64,000 bases of DNA from Pedobacter psychrophilus (GTDB lineage: Bacteria; Bacteroidota; Bacteroidia; Sphingobacteriales; Sphingobacteriaceae): the NCBI RefSeq assembly GCF_001652725.1, contig NZ_LWHJ01000011.1:806001-870000 (forward strand), given 5' to 3'. Made by a program: the position numbers and the translations under genes. A model generated the notes under the pieces. It ran no database searches and was not told the origin of the DNA. It saw nothing but the letters and a program-made list of their open reading frames with translations. Positions 27,352 through 35,622 of this stretch are shown piece after piece (the stretch's first letter is position 1; each line of letters opens with the position of its first letter).

Positions 27352-28380
27352 ATGGAAATTGACTTAGACATTCAAGAAAAAGAAGAAAATGATTTTTTTG
27401 AGCATTTTGCAATTACGGTTGATAAGGGACAATCACTTTTAAGAATTGATAAGTTTTTGATGCTGCGTATTGAAAACGCTTCCCGTAGTAAAATTCAAAA
27501 TGCTATAGATGCTGAAAACGTATTGGTTAATGGTAAGGCGATAAAAGCAAGTTATAAAATCAAACCTTTAGATCAAATCAGTATTGTTTTATCACATCCG
27601 CCTCGTGATACTGAAGTTTATCCGCAAGATATTCCAATAAATATTATTTATGAAGATGATGATTTGCTTTTGGTGAACAAAGATGCAGGTATGGTTGTGC
27701 ATCCGGGTTATGGAAATTGGGACGGCACATTAGTAAATGCCTTAGTTTTTCACTTTAAACAATTACCTCAACTACCAGGAAATGACGGTCGCCCTGGTTT
27801 GGTGCACCGTATAGATAAGGATACATCTGGCTTATTGCTCATCAGTAAAAACGAAAAAGCAATGACATTATTAGCCAAACAGTTTTATGATCATAGCATT
27901 ACCAGAAAATATTTAGCCTTAGTTTGGGGAGATTTGCAAGATGATGGAACAGTTACAGGCTATATTGGTAGAAGTGTAAAGGATAGAAAAGTAATGGATG
28001 TTTATGATGATGAAGCAGATGGAAAATGGAGTGTTACCCATTACAAAGTTTTAGAAAGATTTAATTATGTCACTTTAATTTCTTGCGAATTAGAAACAGG
28101 TCGTACTCATCAAATAAGAGCTCATATGAAACATATCGGACATCCTTTATTTAATGATGCACCATACGGTGGCGATAAAATCAGGAAGGGGACCTTGTTT
28201 GCCAAGTACAAGCAATTTGTAGAAAACTGCTTTCAAATTATTCCAAGGCAAGCTTTACATGCCCAAACACTGGGATTTATACATCCTACAAAAAAGGAAT
28301 TTGTAAATTTTGAATCAGAATTACCTAAAGACTTTATGGATGTTTTAGAAAAATGGAGAGCATATCTTAAAAATAATTAA
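27352..28380 (+). CDS. RluA-family 23S rRNA pseudouridine synthase (RluD-like)
   Basis: 342 residues. An S4 RNA-binding domain spans about 29-80 (LRIDKFLMLRIENASRSKIQNAI). The catalytic domain has GMVVHPGYGNW and HRIDKDTSGLLLI with the nucleophile Asp155. ETGRTHQIRAHMKHIGHP is the conserved late motif. RluD makes pseudouridines 1911, 1915 and 1917 in helix 69 of 23S rRNA; the S4 plus catalytic layout fits, but RluC-type specificity is not excluded. It precedes the aminotransferase by 25 bases. Confidence 0.9.
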   Translation: MEIDLDIQEKEENDFFEHFAITVDKGQSLLRIDKFLMLRIENASRSKIQNAIDAENVLVNGKAIKASYKIKPLDQISIVLSHPPRDTEVYPQDIPINIIYEDDDLLLVNKDAGMVVHPGYGNWDGTLVNALVFHFKQLPQLPGNDGRPGLVHRIDKDTSGLLLISKNEKAMTLLAKQFYDHSITRKYLALVWGDLQDDGTVTGYIGRSVKDRKVMDVYDDEADGKWSVTHYKVLERFNYVTLISCELETGRTHQIRAHMKHIGHPLFNDAPYGGDKIRKGTLFAKYKQFVENCFQIIPRQALHAQTLGFIHPTKKEFVNFESELPKDFMDVLEKWRAYLKNN

Positions 28381-28390
28381 GAAGAAAGTA

Positions 28391-28398
28391 TAGCTTTG
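28391..28398 (+). promoter_or_regulatory. -7 promoter box, TAGCTTTG, of the aminotransferase gene
   Basis: Exact TAnnTTTG in the 25-base gap after the rluD-like gene. It ends 7 bases before the next ATG, so this gene may have its own leaderless transcript. Confidence 0.42.
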
Positions 28399-28405
28399 CA
28401 GCCTT

Positions 28406-29251
28406 ATGTCAAAAAGCTTCATCAATATTAACGGAGAGATTTTAGATGCGGAGGATAAAATATTTAATATTTCTAATAGAGGATTTAAATATGGAGATGG
28501 GTTATTTGAATCTATGAGAATGTCTTCTGGCAAACTTAACTTTGCAAATCTTCATGCCGAAAGACTTCAAAATGGCATGAAAACTTTAAAATTAGAAGGT
28601 TATTCTACACTTGATACTTATTTTTTAAAGGATAAAGCAGAGGAACTTTGCAAAAGAAATAAAGTTGGTCCTAACGCAAGGTTAAGATTAAATGTTTATA
28701 GAGATGGAGGCGGATTGTATGCTCCATCCCAAAATAAGCATGGTTACACTTTAGAAGTTACTCTTTTAGATTCTCCCAATTACGAGATTAATGCAAAAGG
28801 TTTAATTATGGATATTTATCAGGATATCCAAAAACCTATAAATAAGCTGTCGAATTTAAAAACATGTAATGCTTTGCCTTATGTAATGGCCGGTATTTTT
28901 AAGGATCAGATGCGTTTAGATGAAGCTTTTATCCTTAATCAAAATGGTTTTTTGTGTGAAACCATTAGTGCAAATCTATTTTTAGTTTATAAAGGAATCA
29001 TTTATACACCAGCTTTAAGCGAAGGCTGTATTGGCGGAGTAATGCGACAAGTTGTAATGGAACTTGCCAAAAAAAGCGATTTGCAAATAATTGAGGCACA
29101 AATAAATCCAGAGATTTTAGATGAAGTAGAAGAGGTTTTTATCACTAACGCTTCTAAAGGAATACAATGGGTGATGGGTTTTAACCGTAAACGATATTTT
29201 AATGAGGTATCTAGATTTTTGATGGATAAATTGAATAAAGAAAATAAGTAG
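28406..29251 (+). CDS. Class IV aminotransferase (branched-chain or aminodeoxychorismate lyase type)
   Basis: 281 residues of fold type IV. The PLP lysine is Lys152 in LSNLKTCNALPYV. Other marks are RGFKYGDGLFESMR near the start, ETISANLFLVYKG, and EGCIGGVMRQVVMEL. Members are branched-chain amino acid transaminases, D-amino acid transaminases or 4-amino-4-deoxychorismate lyases (PabC). The short length and monocistronic setting fit PabC or a generic member. I cannot choose from sequence, and no folate or leucine-pathway gene is adjacent. Confidence 0.82.
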   Translation: MSKSFININGEILDAEDKIFNISNRGFKYGDGLFESMRMSSGKLNFANLHAERLQNGMKTLKLEGYSTLDTYFLKDKAEELCKRNKVGPNARLRLNVYRDGGGLYAPSQNKHGYTLEVTLLDSPNYEINAKGLIMDIYQDIQKPINKLSNLKTCNALPYVMAGIFKDQMRLDEAFILNQNGFLCETISANLFLVYKGIIYTPALSEGCIGGVMRQVVMELAKKSDLQIIEAQINPEILDEVEEVFITNASKGIQWVMGFNRKRYFNEVSRFLMDKLNKENK

Positions 29252-29292
29252 GTTTTTAGTTTGTTAGGTTTTTAGTAGTTAGTTTGTTAGGT
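29252..29292. repeat. TTAGTTTGTTAG-type simple repeat after the aminotransferase
   Basis: Three irregular units of GTTTGTTAGGTTTTTAG type directly after the stop codon. They are related to the runs at 25.1 and 45.7 kb. Confidence 0.5.
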
Positions 29293-29329
29293 TTTAATTT
29301 GCCAGATATTGGTTGTTTTTAAATTATTT

Positions 29330-29404
29330 GGGCGTTTTAACACGCTTTCCGCTATATCTTTTTTTCTGAAATGAAAAAAAGGATACCGCTTCAATCGTTA
29401 ACGC
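29330..29404. repeat. Palindromic intergenic repeat, family 1, copy C (best-formed)
   Basis: Starts GGGCGTTTTAACACGC and ends CAATCGTTAACGC. The inner arms CGCTATATCTTTTTTTC and GAAAAAAAGGATACCG are near-complementary around a 6-base loop. This copy defines the family layout. Confidence 0.8.
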
Positions 29405-29425
29405 AAAAACAATAAAACTTATAGA

Positions 29426-29458
29426 AGACTTAAGAAGTTTCAAAAACTTCGTAAGTCT
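29426..29458 (-). terminator. Hairpin after fmt
   Basis: Arms AGACTTAAGAAGTT (29426-29439) and AACTTCGTAAGTCT (29445-29458) pair with one mismatch. It lies 22 bases past the fmt stop on the minus strand. It may be a terminator or a dispersed palindrome. Confidence 0.6.
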
Positions 29459-29480
29459 AGAAAAACTTAGAAATTAAATA

Positions 29481-30398
29481 TCAATCTAATCTTATTCCCC
29501 TTAAAAAATCTTCAATTTCCATTTTCTTTTTTCCTTCTTGTTGGATTTCCTTCAAGCTTATAAATCCATTTTTAGATGCAAATTTTAAGTATGTTTTTCC
29601 ATCGCTTAAATATGCACCAGCAGAAATTCCGGGATCAACATCTTCTTTTACAGCTTTAAAAACTTTCAAGCTTTTATCTAAAAATTGAGTAAAAGCAGTA
29701 GGGAAGGGGCTTAAACCCCTAATCATATTGTAAATGATTTCGTTATCCTGGTTCCAATTTATTTTGCAGTCATCTTTAAATATCTTTGGAGCGTGTTTTA
29801 GATTTTCCTCGTAAAAACTTTCTTGAGGAATTTCTTGGTAATCATTATTGTCTATCGCTTTAACAGTTTTTACCAATAATTCTGCTCCTTTTTCCATCAA
29901 AGCGTCATGTAAATCACCAGCAGTCATTTCCTCATCAATAGTAACTTTATCAGAAAATAAAATATCACCAGTATCAATTTCTTGTTTTAAGAAAAATGTA
30001 GTTACACCGCTTTCTTTTTCGCCATTTATAATTGCCCAATTAATTGGAGCAGCACCACGGTAATTTGGTAATAAAGAAGCATGTAGATTAATAGTTCCCT
30101 TTTTCGGCATATTCCAAACAATTTCTGGTAACATCCTAAAGGCGACTACGACTTGTAAATCGGCATTTAAAGATTTTAATTCTTTAATAAATTCAGGATT
30201 TTTTAATTTTTCTGGTTGTAAAACTTTCAGATTATTTTCAACTGCAAATTTCTTCACTGCAGATTCATTAATTTTTTGACCACGACCCGCAGGTTTATCC
30301 GGAGCGGTTACTACTCCCACAATATTAAAATTTGCATTTAATAATGCGGCTAAAGAAGCAACTGCAAATTCGGGCGTACCCATAAAAATAATCTTCAT
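29481..30398 (-). CDS. fmt: Methionyl-tRNA formyltransferase
   Basis: 305 residues from the second of two adjacent Met codons (30401 and 30398 are both possible). MKIIFMGTPEFAVASL opens the Rossmann-like domain. The formyl-transfer site has INLHASLLPNYRGAAPINWAI (Asn and His) and EIDTGDILF (Asp). A C-terminal tRNA-binding domain follows from about residue 205. It formylates initiator Met-tRNA. No def gene is adjacent. The gene is transcribed alone toward the palindromic repeat. Confidence 0.95.
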   Translation of the reverse strand: MKIIFMGTPEFAVASLAALLNANFNIVGVVTAPDKPAGRGQKINESAVKKFAVENNLKVLQPEKLKNPEFIKELKSLNADLQVVVAFRMLPEIVWNMPKKGTINLHASLLPNYRGAAPINWAIINGEKESGVTTFFLKQEIDTGDILFSDKVTIDEEMTAGDLHDALMEKGAELLVKTVKAIDNNDYQEIPQESFYEENLKHAPKIFKDDCKINWNQDNEIIYNMIRGLSPFPTAFTQFLDKSLKVFKAVKEDVDPGISAGAYLSDGKTYLKFASKNGFISLKEIQQEGKKKMEIEDFLRGIRLD

Positions 30399-30562
30399 CA
30401 TATAACTAGTTATAGTGCAAAGGATATAAAAAAAAAATGAAGTCGCAATTGAATGGCTAAAAGTCTATTTTAAAACTAAATAAATTAAAGTAACATAATT
30501 GTTACAAATTAATAATATTGAAAATTATTCATCGTTATAGCTAAAATTAAAATTCAATCTCT

Positions 30563-31405
30563 ATGTTATTTAACCAAACTAATGTAAACAGGAAAGAGTG
30601 GCTCGATCTTGTTTTTGAAAACCGCAATCAATCTTATGGCGCTTATGTGCTAAGAAAAGAGTCGGGTAATTATTTATTAAAAGCTTTATTAATAGCGGTT
30701 TCATTATTAATATTAGCTTTTATTTCATCTGCGTTTACAGATAAACCGACTGTAAATACTAATCCTCCGATTTCTGGCCCTTTAAAACCAGAAATTATTA
30801 AAGAAGTTGAATTAATTAAAGATCCCGTTTTGAAGAAAGAAGCTGCCAAGAAAGTAGAAACCACTTCACAAAAAGTAGAAGATGTAAAAACAATAAATTA
30901 CAGCGGGAATATAGTCCCTATTGATCAACCTAAAATTGACTTGCAGTTACCAAGCGAAAAAGATCTGAAAAACATCATCATTGGTAGCACAGAAAAAGAG
31001 GGCAAATTATCTACTGACGGTATAAATTCAACTGAAGGTACATCAAACGGAGGAACTGAAACAGGGGAAACTAATAACGGAGTGGAAATCTTTAATGCTA
31101 ATTTAGTGGAAAGAATGCCCGAGTTTCCAGGAGGAATGGCTGCTTGGGGTAAGTTTTTAAATAAAAATCTCAATTATCCTTCAATAGCAAAAGATGCAAA
31201 TGTAATGGGTAGAGTTATAGTTTCTTTTGTAGTAGAAAAAAATGGAGAAATAACTGATGTCAAAATTTTAAGAGGAATTGGTGCTGGATGTGATGAAGAA
31301 GCCATAAGAGTAATTAAAAAATCTCCATTATGGAAAGCCGGAATTCAAAATGGGAGAGCGGTTAGAGTAAGTTATGTAATGCCAATTGTTTTTAGGTTGG
31401 ATTGA
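30563..31405 (+). CDS. TonB-type energy transducer
   Basis: 280 residues. A cytoplasmic lead with the Bacteroidota motif RNQSYGAYVLRKE precedes one membrane span (39-57). A Pro/Lys-rich periplasmic linker follows, then the TonB C-terminal domain from about 185 (PEFPGGMAAWGKFLNKNLNYP, VIVSFVVEKNGEITDVKIL). It would couple the proton-motive force to outer-membrane receptors. ExbB/ExbD genes are not in the window. A strong terminator ends the gene before the glycan cassette. Confidence 0.9.
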   Translation: MLFNQTNVNRKEWLDLVFENRNQSYGAYVLRKESGNYLLKALLIAVSLLILAFISSAFTDKPTVNTNPPISGPLKPEIIKEVELIKDPVLKKEAAKKVETTSQKVEDVKTINYSGNIVPIDQPKIDLQLPSEKDLKNIIIGSTEKEGKLSTDGINSTEGTSNGGTETGETNNGVEIFNANLVERMPEFPGGMAAWGKFLNKNLNYPSIAKDANVMGRVIVSFVVEKNGEITDVKILRGIGAGCDEEAIRVIKKSPLWKAGIQNGRAVRVSYVMPIVFRLD

Positions 31406-31430
31406 TTTGTTTGAAAATATTGTTAATTTT

Positions 31431-31464
31431 AAAAGCCACTTACATTATTGTGAGTGGCTTTTTT
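31431..31464 (+). terminator. Terminator of the TonB-type gene
   Basis: Arms AAAAGCCACT (31431-31440) and AGTGGCTTTT (from 31453) form a hairpin with a T-run. It separates the tonB-type gene from the methyltransferase and argues against a methyltransferase start before it. Confidence 0.85.
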
Positions 31465-31485
31465 ATAGAAGTCATATTATTATTA

Positions 31486-32328
31486 ATGAATAAAGAAACA
31501 CACTGTCCTCTTTGTAATTCTAACCAGTTAAAATTTAATTTCATAGAGAATGGACATCATTTAGTATCATGTTTAAATTGTGATTTGCACTTTATAAATC
31601 CATATAAACAAAATGAAATTAATAGAAACCCATTGTCTTCTGAGCGACAAAACCAGTCAGAAGAATTAGCAGTTAAATATTATTTACCTTTTATCAGCAA
31701 GTATATTTCAAATCAAGATTCTGTTTTAGATATTGGCTGTGGCTGTGGTGTACTTTTAAAGAAATGTAAAGAGCTCGGAGTGAGAAATTTGACAGGTTTA
31801 GAGAACGACAAAGATAGGGCTGCCTTTGCAAAAAAGAACACGGAATGTAATATCATTGAGTCAGAAATAAACGACTCTGAAATAAAAGAGAAATTTTCTG
31901 TTATCACATTGATTAATGTGATTTCTCATTTACCAGATTTAAACGCATTTTTTATTAAAATAAATGAGATGCTTAATGAAAATGGAAAGCTAATTATTAA
32001 AACAGGGTTAATGAAAAATGGATTTGGAAAAAAAAACTGGTATGATTGGCAAATTCCAGAGCATATTCAGTTTTTAGGAGAACATACACCTGAATATTTT
32101 GCTAAATCATTTAATTTGAAATTAGTAGAGAAAATATTAATTCCATTATCTGAAGATTTATTTTCGATAGAATATTTGAAATCTCAAGGAAGATATAGAA
32201 ATATCAATTTTATGAAATCTATTTTAGCAAGTTTACCAATAGCCGTTAAATTACTTAAATCATTTTACAATTTAAAAACGGGTAATAAATTGTTTACTAC
32301 AATATTGGTTTTTGAAAAAGCGAAATAA
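31486..32328 (+). CDS. SAM-dependent methyltransferase with N-terminal zinc ribbon
   Basis: 280 residues from the ATG at 31486; an upstream in-frame start at 31402 would read through the tonB terminator. The N-terminus has a zinc-ribbon pair (Cys7-x2-Cys10 and Cys29-x2-Cys32). The Rossmann methyltransferase has DSVLDIGCGCGVLL (SAM site) and ENGKLIIKTG. A WYDWQIPEHIQFLGEHTPEYF stretch is typical of class I methyltransferases found in sugar and polyketide clusters. It probably opens the glycan cassette; the methyl acceptor is unknown. Confidence 0.78.
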   Translation: MNKETHCPLCNSNQLKFNFIENGHHLVSCLNCDLHFINPYKQNEINRNPLSSERQNQSEELAVKYYLPFISKYISNQDSVLDIGCGCGVLLKKCKELGVRNLTGLENDKDRAAFAKKNTECNIIESEINDSEIKEKFSVITLINVISHLPDLNAFFIKINEMLNENGKLIIKTGLMKNGFGKKNWYDWQIPEHIQFLGEHTPEYFAKSFNLKLVEKILIPLSEDLFSIEYLKSQGRYRNINFMKSILASLPIAVKLLKSFYNLKTGNKLFTTILVFEKAK

Positions 32329-32365
32329 TTATAGAGCTAAAAAAATGGGTAACATCGTTTAAGGA

Positions 32366-33319
32366 ATGTGGAGTAATATTGATAATATGGTTTGGGAAAA
32401 AGAGATTGCATCTCTTAAGCTACCTATATATTATGACTGCAATTTTATAGAATCAGTATCAAAAGTTTTTAACACAGAGATTCAATATTTCTTATTCATG
32501 AAGAAAAACAAAGCACTTGCATTGGGCGCTTTTCATGTTAAGAATAATAAAATAATTACTCCAGAAAGTTTCACTTTTACTGCTTTATGGTTTTCATCTC
32601 AATTATCCGATGTTTCTTATTTAGAAATTTCGGATAGTTTGATTAATATTTTTAAAAAAAAATATAGAGGTGCTACTTTAAGGTTAGAAACTAGAATAAA
32701 TGATATAAGACCTTTTATTTGGGCTGATTTTAAAATTGAAAATAAATATACTTATATAAAAAAAGATGATTTAGCGCCCCATTATAGTGTGATTAAAAAT
32801 CTATCAAAATTAGAAAACGATCATTATATTTTCAAAGTCGAAGAGATTGATGAAAAATCAACTCACATTAATTTAACATTTCTTAAAAAAACTATTTTTT
32901 CAAATAAACTAGTTGATTCCTATAAATTATTATTAATTGAGTGGGATAAAATAGGAGCTTTAAAAGCTTTTAGTATTTATAAACAAGCAGAATTAATATG
33001 TTCAAATATTGTTCTTATAGATAAAAATCAATTTAAGGTATATACTATTTTACTTAATAGTGTAACTATTGAAGAGAAATATGCACATACTTATTTATAT
33101 AGTTCAATTATTAATTGGTGTAAAGAAAATGGAATTTCAGAAATAGATTTTTGTGGTGCAAACTTGCCTAGTGTTTCTAAGTTTAAATCTTACTTTAATT
33201 CAGAATTAAAGACTTATTTTATTGTAAAATATCACCCTTTAAGAAGTAATATATATAATACTAAAGAATCAATTGTTAAATTAATAAAAAAAATAATTAC
33301 TCGATTTAGATATTCTTAG
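32366..33319 (+). CDS. FemAB/GNAT-like acyl- or aminoacyl-transferase
   Basis: 317 residues. The end, ISEIDFCGANLPSVSKF then KSYFNSELKTYFIVKY, matches the C-terminal lobe of FemAB-like GNAT proteins in polysaccharide clusters (DFxGAN...FKxxFG). The first half is a divergent GNAT lobe with LAEGA-like packing replaced by ALALGAFHVKNN. Such proteins may acylate a sugar or a peptide linked to a surface polymer. The N-terminal start is the ATG at 32366. Its last 14 bases overlap the end of the convergent membrane-protein gene. Confidence 0.55.
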   Translation: MWSNIDNMVWEKEIASLKLPIYYDCNFIESVSKVFNTEIQYFLFMKKNKALALGAFHVKNNKIITPESFTFTALWFSSQLSDVSYLEISDSLINIFKKKYRGATLRLETRINDIRPFIWADFKIENKYTYIKKDDLAPHYSVIKNLSKLENDHYIFKVEEIDEKSTHINLTFLKKTIFSNKLVDSYKLLLIEWDKIGALKAFSIYKQAELICSNIVLIDKNQFKVYTILLNSVTIEEKYAHTYLYSSIINWCKENGISEIDFCGANLPSVSKFKSYFNSELKTYFIVKYHPLRSNIYNTKESIVKLIKKIITRFRYS

Positions 33320-34130
33320 TGTAATATTTTAATAGGTCATCTCTCAATGGTAATAAGAATGCTAAAATTATGAAGTGGTTTGTAAAGGGTAAATCTAGTA
33401 ACATATAATTAGAGAAATGAAATATTAAAAAAAGAATAAACAAAATATAATCAAATTTTTTTGTTAGAAAGCCTAAAATAAATCCCATTTCTAATAATGC
33501 AGCACCTAAATATAATAAGTATCCTAACTTATAATGGTATAGAAAAAAACTCATTAAATCGGTTTTAAGACTAGTGGGATTGTAAAGCATATAGTCAAGA
33601 CATGACATTTTAATACTATCACTCATTTGATAAATATTAAAAATACCACCATTTACAATTTTTAATACTCCTGCTAAAAAATATAATCCACAGAAAAAAT
33701 ATCTTCCGAAATTAAAAACAACAGTAAATTTAAAATCATCTTTAAATATAAAGGGTAAGCATGGAAATAATATACCTATGGCAAACGGTTGATATGCTAC
33801 AATTGAGAAATAAAGAAATTGATAGAGCCAGATACTAAAACAAAATATCTTTGGATAAAAAGTACTTTTGGTTTTTATAATAGAAAGGAAACTTGCTGAA
33901 AACAAGGAAAGCGTAATAATGGTCTTTAGTAAGTTACTAGAAAAAATGAAATCTTTCAGTCCAGATAATATAAACAACCAATAAGGAAAGTTTAAAATGG
34001 GGTAAATTATAGGCGGATTTGTATGTTGAAAAAGTAACTCTCCATTTAAAAACTTGTACACCAATAATATTAAGTAAAGGCTAAAAACAATTGTTTTAAG
34101 ATCTGAACGATTTAATGTGATATTATTCAT
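33306..34130 (-). CDS. Polytopic membrane protein, possibly HTTM/DoxX-like
   Basis: 274 residues with about seven or eight membrane spans and few charged residues. The segment YFFCGLYFLAGVLKIVNGGIFN, then a span ending LLYLGAALLEMGFILGFLTKK and a HFSNYMLLDLPFTNHFIIL region, resembles the Y..AG..K....G / E / H pattern of HTTM or DoxX-like proteins. I would not assign a function. It shares an 8-base overlap with the start of the next upstream gene at 34123-34668 and is antiparallel to the surrounding glycan genes. Confidence 0.45.
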   Translation of the reverse strand: MNNITLNRSDLKTIVFSLYLILLVYKFLNGELLFQHTNPPIIYPILNFPYWLFILSGLKDFIFSSNLLKTIITLSLFSASFLSIIKTKSTFYPKIFCFSIWLYQFLYFSIVAYQPFAIGILFPCLPFIFKDDFKFTVVFNFGRYFFCGLYFLAGVLKIVNGGIFNIYQMSDSIKMSCLDYMLYNPTSLKTDLMSFFLYHYKLGYLLYLGAALLEMGFILGFLTKKFDYILFILFLIFHFSNYMLLDLPFTNHFIILAFLLPLRDDLLKYYTKNI

Positions 34131-34668
34131 TAAATTTTTTATTTAGAATTAAAACCTTGTTTTTTTGAGTTGGCTTAAACTGATTATTAACTGTTAAATT
34201 AATTGAATAAATTTTTAAACTTGTAATTTTCATGCTAGTTTGGTTTTCTAAAAAGGATTTTAACCAACTAATAAAACCCGAGTCTAAATTATTGTAATGA
34301 AATATTTTTTCATAAATAATTTCAGGTAACTTATTTCCCACTTTACTTTTTAGTTTATCGTAGTATTTATCTTTATAATTATTGTTTTTTAAATAAATAA
34401 ATCTGTTAATATTACTTCTAATCACATCACCTTCACCTTTAAGAAAAGAAAAGGTATTTAGTTCCTTTTCATTAATAATGAGCCTAAAGCTAGTCATATT
34501 AGATTCTTGAGGAAAAACATAAGAATACATAGAGTAAATGTAAAATGGAGTGATGGTTTGGCAGATAACAAATGCACTTATAAGAGTTCCTGAAATAAAT
34601 AATAAGCAGAAGTAGTAGAAATTCTTCCAATTTATATATACTTGTTTCAAATAGGTTTTAAAATTCAT
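34123..34668 (-). CDS. Single-pass membrane protein of unknown function
   Basis: 181 residues. A short basic cytoplasmic lead precedes one membrane span (about 17-41, FYYFCLLFISGTLISAFVI). The rest would be extracytoplasmic: basic, with a KLKSKVGNKLPEIIYEKIF helix and a strand-rich end. No family is recognised. Its 3' end overlaps the start of the polytopic gene by 8 bases, so the two are surely one transcript and may form one membrane complex. Confidence 0.55.
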   Translation of the reverse strand: MNFKTYLKQVYINWKNFYYFCLLFISGTLISAFVICQTITPFYIYSMYSYVFPQESNMTSFRLIINEKELNTFSFLKGEGDVIRSNINRFIYLKNNNYKDKYYDKLKSKVGNKLPEIIYEKIFHYNNLDSGFISWLKSFLENQTSMKITSLKIYSINLTVNNQFKPTQKNKVLILNKKFNE

Positions 34669-34731
34669 TTTTCTCTTTAAACTTTGATTGAAATATTGAT
34701 AAATTTATTTTATACCAAATAACGAAATATT

Positions 34732-35592
34732 TTGAAAATAAATTTGAATGATTTTTGGAAAAAGAATATTATAAATGGATTGAAAATTCTCTTTCAATTT
34801 TCAATATTTAAAAAAGCTTTTTTTTTCATTAAAGTATTGAACAAAAACACAGATTTATTTAATAATCAACACCAAGCGTATTTATTTAAGAATAAAATAC
34901 ATTTTAATTTGAACCTATATGATTGGATCCAATGTCAGCTGTTTTTTTTAAATAGATACGAAGACTTTGAATTAAACGTAGTTGAGGATATATTAGAAAA
35001 AGGAGATAATTGTATTGATATTGGAGCAAATTTCGGTTTATATAGTCTGTGTTGCGCATATATTGTTGGTAATAATGGAAAAGTGATTTCCTTTGAACCT
35101 TATTATGAAAATTACAAAGTACTTGAAACTAATTTAAAATTAAATAAGTTTACAAATGTTCAACTTGTTAAATTAGCTGTTTCAGATAAAAATTCTATTC
35201 TTAATCTGTATTATAATGGAAATATACAAAATTTAGGAATGGTTTCTTCCTATAATTTTGATGAAAGTGCACCTATAAAAGTATTTACTATAACTATAGA
35301 TGAATTTCTTTTGATAAATAAAATTGAGTCGTTGAAATTTATAAAAATAGATATAGAAGGGGGAGAATATTTAGCTTTGAAGGGGATGATTAATACCTTA
35401 AAGGAGTTAAAACCTATTATTCAAATAGAAATTGACGATGAGATTTTAGCTAATACGCCCTATAAAAGTTCTGATATTCATAATTTTTTTAAAGAAAATA
35501 ATTATGAATTATACATGCCTCAGCTAAAAAAACAAAAGAAATTACTAAGATTACCATATTCCAAAAATTATTATTTTAAAAGTAGAAGTTAA
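34732..35592 (+). CDS. FkbM family methyltransferase
   Basis: 286 residues. The start is TTG, since no ATG lies near the beginning and the frame opens shortly upstream. The SAM site is DIGANFGLYSLCCAY, followed by ISFEPYYENYKVLETNLKLN, both typical of FkbM-type enzymes. Later KFIKIDIEGGEYLALKGM holds the conserved DIEG. The family O-methylates sugars or related acceptors. It sits between the minus-strand membrane pair and the glycosyltransferase. Confidence 0.87.
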   Translation: MKINLNDFWKKNIINGLKILFQFSIFKKAFFFIKVLNKNTDLFNNQHQAYLFKNKIHFNLNLYDWIQCQLFFLNRYEDFELNVVEDILEKGDNCIDIGANFGLYSLCCAYIVGNNGKVISFEPYYENYKVLETNLKLNKFTNVQLVKLAVSDKNSILNLYYNGNIQNLGMVSSYNFDESAPIKVFTITIDEFLLINKIESLKFIKIDIEGGEYLALKGMINTLKELKPIIQIEIDDEILANTPYKSSDIHNFFKENNYELYMPQLKKQKKLLRLPYSKNYYFKSRS

Positions 35593-35622
35593 TAAGTAAT
35601 ACATTAGTTTAAATTATTTTAA

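Noticed and set aside
31402-31485. An extended N-terminus for the zinc-ribbon methyltransferase, overlapping the TonB-type stop
   Set aside because: It reads through a clear terminator hairpin and adds an unrelated hydrophobic stretch before the Cys motif.
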